DNA from: Deltaproteobacteria bacterium
GTDB taxonomy: Bacteria > Desulfobacterota > Binatia > Binatales > Binataceae
NCBI GenBank assembly: GCA_021786815.1
Contig: JAJYMR010000085.1
Span: 1-7,287, forward strand
DNA: 7,287 nucleotides
Direction: 5' to 3'
Under the pieces are notes generated by a model. That model saw nothing but the letters and a program-made list of their open reading frames with translations, was not told where the DNA came from and made no database searches. The translations under genes were made by a program, and so were the position numbers. Numbering within the stretch: the first letter of the stretch is position 1; each line of letters starts with the position of its first letter. Shown here piece by piece: positions 5,264 through 7,287 of the stretch.

Positions 5264-6514
5264 ATGAGACAGATCGTGGAGCGCCGCGTGGTGATAACCG
5301 GTCTGGGCCTGATAACGCCGCTCGGAACCGGAGTCGAAAAGAACTGGGAGGCGCTGATGCAGGGGCGTTCGGGCATCGGCCCCCTCACGCGCTTCGACGT
5401 GACCGACTTTCCGGCTCGAATCGCCGGAGAAGTGCGGGATTTCAATCCGGAGGACTGGATCGAAAAGCGCGACGTCAAAAAGATGGACCTTTTCATCCAG
5501 TACGCCGTCGGCACCAGCGAGCAGGCGATGCGCCAGTCGGGATTCAAGGTCACCGATGACAACGCCGATCAGGTCGGAGTGCTTTTCGGCGTCGGAATCG
5601 GCGGACTCTGCACCATCGAGGAATACCATATCGAGTTCCTCAAGACCCGGCTCAAGCGCATCAGCCCCTTCTTCATTCCCAAGCTGCTTTCGAACCTCGC
5701 ACCCGGGCAGATCGGAATCCGTTACGGTGCGCGCGGTGTCAACTTCACCACCACCAGCGCGTGCGCATCGGGCAGCCATGCAATCGGCGAGGCGTACCGG
5801 ATGATCCGGCTCGGCTACCTCGACGCCGCGATCGCCGGCGGCTCCGAGGCCGCTCTGACCCCGCTCGCGATGGGCGGATTCATCGTGATGCGCGCGCTTT
5901 CCACGCGCAACGAAGAACCCGAGCGCGCCAGCCGCCCCTTCGACAGCGAGCGCGACGGTTTCGTAATGTCCGAAGGCGCGGCGGCGCTCGTGCTCGAGGA
6001 GCGCGAGTCGGCGATTCGCCGCGGTGCGAACATCCTGGCTGAAATCTGCGGTTACGCCGCCAACTCCGACGCGTATCACATCACCTCGCCCTCGCCCGAA
6101 GGAATCGGTGCCGCGAAGTGCATGCAGAAATGCCTCGAGGACGGCGATATCGACCCCGGCCAGATCGATTATATAAACGCCCACGGCACCTCCACGCCGC
6201 AGGGCGACGTCGCCGAAACCCAGGCCATCAAACGCGTCTTCGGCGAGCACGCCGCGCGTATCGGCGTGAGTTCGACCAAGTCGATGACCGGCCACACGCT
6301 CGGCGCCGCCGGCGCTATCGAATCCGTTTACACGGTCCTTGCAATCCAGCGCGGGATGATCCCGCCCACTATCAACTACGAGCACCCGGACCCGCAGTGC
6401 GACCTCGACTACATCCCGAACAAGCCTCGGGAAGCCGCAATTCGAGTCGCACTCAATAATTCGTTCGGTTTCGGGGGCGCCAATACCACCCTAGCCTTCC
6501 GGCCTGGGTCTTGA
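5264..6514 (+). CDS. fabF: Beta-ketoacyl-ACP synthase II (KAS II)
   Basis: FabF elongates fatty acids in the cytosol by decarboxylative condensation of malonyl-ACP with acyl-ACP, giving beta-ketoacyl-ACP plus CO2. The 416-residue length is standard. The protein begins MRQIVERRVVITGLGLITPLG, the usual first strand of the thiolase fold. FNPEDWIEKRDVKKMDLFIQ (about 60-79) is also typical. The full Cys-His-His set is present: Cys167 in TTSACASGSHA, His307 in NAHGTSTPQGD and His344 in SSTKSMTGHTLGAAGA, with Lys339 in the same block, and the NNSFGFGGAN loop near 398-407. The spacing matches E. coli FabF (163, 303, 340). The ATG at 5264 is chosen over upstream in-frame ATG, GTG and TTG codons because a ribosome site lies just before it and the extra residues are not family-like. 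It is divergent from tkt and runs into fabH after 18 bases. No acpP gene precedes it here. Everything fits a functional enzyme. Confidence 0.97.
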   Translation: MRQIVERRVVITGLGLITPLGTGVEKNWEALMQGRSGIGPLTRFDVTDFPARIAGEVRDFNPEDWIEKRDVKKMDLFIQYAVGTSEQAMRQSGFKVTDDNADQVGVLFGVGIGGLCTIEEYHIEFLKTRLKRISPFFIPKLLSNLAPGQIGIRYGARGVNFTTTSACASGSHAIGEAYRMIRLGYLDAAIAGGSEAALTPLAMGGFIVMRALSTRNEEPERASRPFDSERDGFVMSEGAAALVLEERESAIRRGANILAEICGYAANSDAYHITSPSPEGIGAAKCMQKCLEDGDIDPGQIDYINAHGTSTPQGDVAETQAIKRVFGEHAARIGVSSTKSMTGHTLGAAGAIESVYTVLAIQRGMIPPTINYEHPDPQCDLDYIPNKPREAAIRVALNNSFGFGGANTTLAFRPGS

Positions 6515-6532
6515 ACTCGGAGATAACCGGGC

Positions 6533-7287
6533 ATGGGTTCCCGAATCGTTGCAACCGGCCGCGCCACGCCGCGCACCGTCGTGGCCAACCACGATTTGTG
6601 CCGCCTGATGAACACGTCGGACGAATGGATCCGCACGCGCACCGGAATCGGCCAGCGCTACGTGATGCGCACCGGCGAGTCGCTGCTCGACGTGGCCGCC
6701 GAGGCGAGCCGCATAGCGCTTGAGCGCGCCGGGCTTTCGCCGCGCGACCTCGACGCGATAGTGGTCGGTACGGTCTCGTCCGAGTACGGCTTCCCGTCCT
6801 TCGCCTGTCTGCTCCAGGAACGGCTCGGCGCCGATTCGATTCCGGCCTTCGACGTCGCCGCCGCCTGCTCGGGCTTTGTCTACGCGCTTTCCGTGGCGGA
6901 CTTCTCGATGCGCGCGGGCGACTTCCGGCGCGTGCTGGTGGTCGGGACCGACGCGCTATCGACCATGGTCGATTGGAGCGACCGGCGCACCGCGGTTCTC
7001 TTCGGCGATGGCGCGGGAGCGGCGGTGATGGTGTTCGAACCGGGTCCCCGCGGCATCCTTTCGAGCCTGCTCCGTTCCTCGGGGCGGCTTTGGGATCTGC
7101 TCTCGGTGCGCGCCACCGGAATCCGGGCTCCGATGGATTCCGAGGTGCGCCGCTCCAGCGACGACGCGATCAAGATGAAAGGTCCGGAACTCTTCAAGGT
7201 CGCCGTCAAAAGCATGGAGGAGGTCTCGCGCGAAGCCGCGCAGCGCGCCGGTATCAGGCTCGAAGAGGTTGACCTCATCGTTCCGCA
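6533..7287 (+). CDS. fabH: Beta-ketoacyl-ACP synthase III (KAS III), N-terminal 251 residues; cut by window end
   Basis: FabH starts fatty acid synthesis by condensing an acyl-CoA primer (acetyl- or branched-chain) with malonyl-ACP. The frame opens with ATG at 6533, has no stop, and runs off the window after codon 251. The sequence shows TSDEWIRTRTGI (28-39), FPSFACLLQ (87-95), AAACSGFVYAL (109-119) with the nucleophile Cys112 at the same number as in E. coli FabH, LFGDGAGAAVM (156-166), and KMKGPELFKVAV (214-225), which precedes the acyl-carrier contact region. The last bases read GTT CCG CA, so the next codon would be His of the expected PHQAN motif. The catalytic His and Asn are therefore outside the window, not missing. 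GGAG about 10 bases upstream serves as ribosome site. The 18-base gap after fabF implies one transcript. Primer preference cannot be read from this fragment. Confidence 0.95.
   Translation, partial: MGSRIVATGRATPRTVVANHDLCRLMNTSDEWIRTRTGIGQRYVMRTGESLLDVAAEASRIALERAGLSPRDLDAIVVGTVSSEYGFPSFACLLQERLGADSIPAFDVAAACSGFVYALSVADFSMRAGDFRRVLVVGTDALSTMVDWSDRRTAVLFGDGAGAAVMVFEPGPRGILSSLLRSSGRLWDLLSVRATGIRAPMDSEVRRSSDDAIKMKGPELFKVAVKSMEEVSREAAQRAGIRLEEVDLIVP

Noticed and set aside
5198..6385. 395-codon open frame on the minus strand opposite fabF
   Set aside because: It is antisense to an intact fabF with all catalytic residues. Long antisense frames are expected at this base composition.
7200..7287. 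FabH lacking its catalytic His and Asn, suggesting a broken gene
   Set aside because: The frame is open to the last base and ends inside the codon where the PHQAN His is expected. The loss is due to the window edge.

Overview
This window is GC-rich bacterial chromosomal DNA, roughly 60-65% G+C by eye, with tightly packed housekeeping genes. It holds six protein genes in two divergent groups around a 365-base intergenic region (4899-5263). I see no mobile element, CRISPR array, tRNA or rRNA. Protein styles (a long type-2-like transaldolase, a FabF with the 'RRVVITGLG' start and a 'DVKKMD' block) fit a deltaproteobacterium-like or Binatota-like lineage. That placement is an impression from memory, not a search result.

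Minus-strand group, in transcription order: transketolase tkt (4898->2868), transaldolase tal (2735->1593), 6-phosphogluconolactonase pgl (1396->656) and a small membrane-anchored DUF2939-like protein (603->58). Tkt and Tal together form the reversible non-oxidative pentose phosphate branch, exchanging two- and three-carbon units between C3-C7 sugar phosphates. Pgl belongs to the oxidative branch and hydrolyses 6-phosphogluconolactone. The genes are co-oriented with gaps of 132, 196 and 52 bases, so an operon is likely. The two larger gaps contain small inverted repeats that could tune readthrough or translation. The dehydrogenase genes that normally complete the oxidative branch (zwf, gnd, opcA) are not in the window.

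Plus-strand group: fabF (5264-6514) and, 18 bases later, the start of fabH (6533 to beyond the window edge). FabH (KAS III) starts fatty acid chains by condensing an acyl-CoA with malonyl-ACP, and FabF (KAS II) elongates acyl-ACP. The window ends inside the codon expected to be the catalytic His of FabH's PHQAN motif, so that gene is cut by the window and is not shown to be broken.

The shared divergent region is the most structured non-coding part. It carries two perfect 8+8 base inverted repeats and a GC-rich hairpin just upstream of the tkt ribosome binding site. No convincing sigma70 promoter pair could be picked by eye. Bases 1-57, downstream of the DUF2939 gene, hold nothing I can assign. 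Overall the region looks ordinary. I found no clear new system, and the points worth checking are regulatory structures, the gene-cluster composition and one unusual residue in Pgl.
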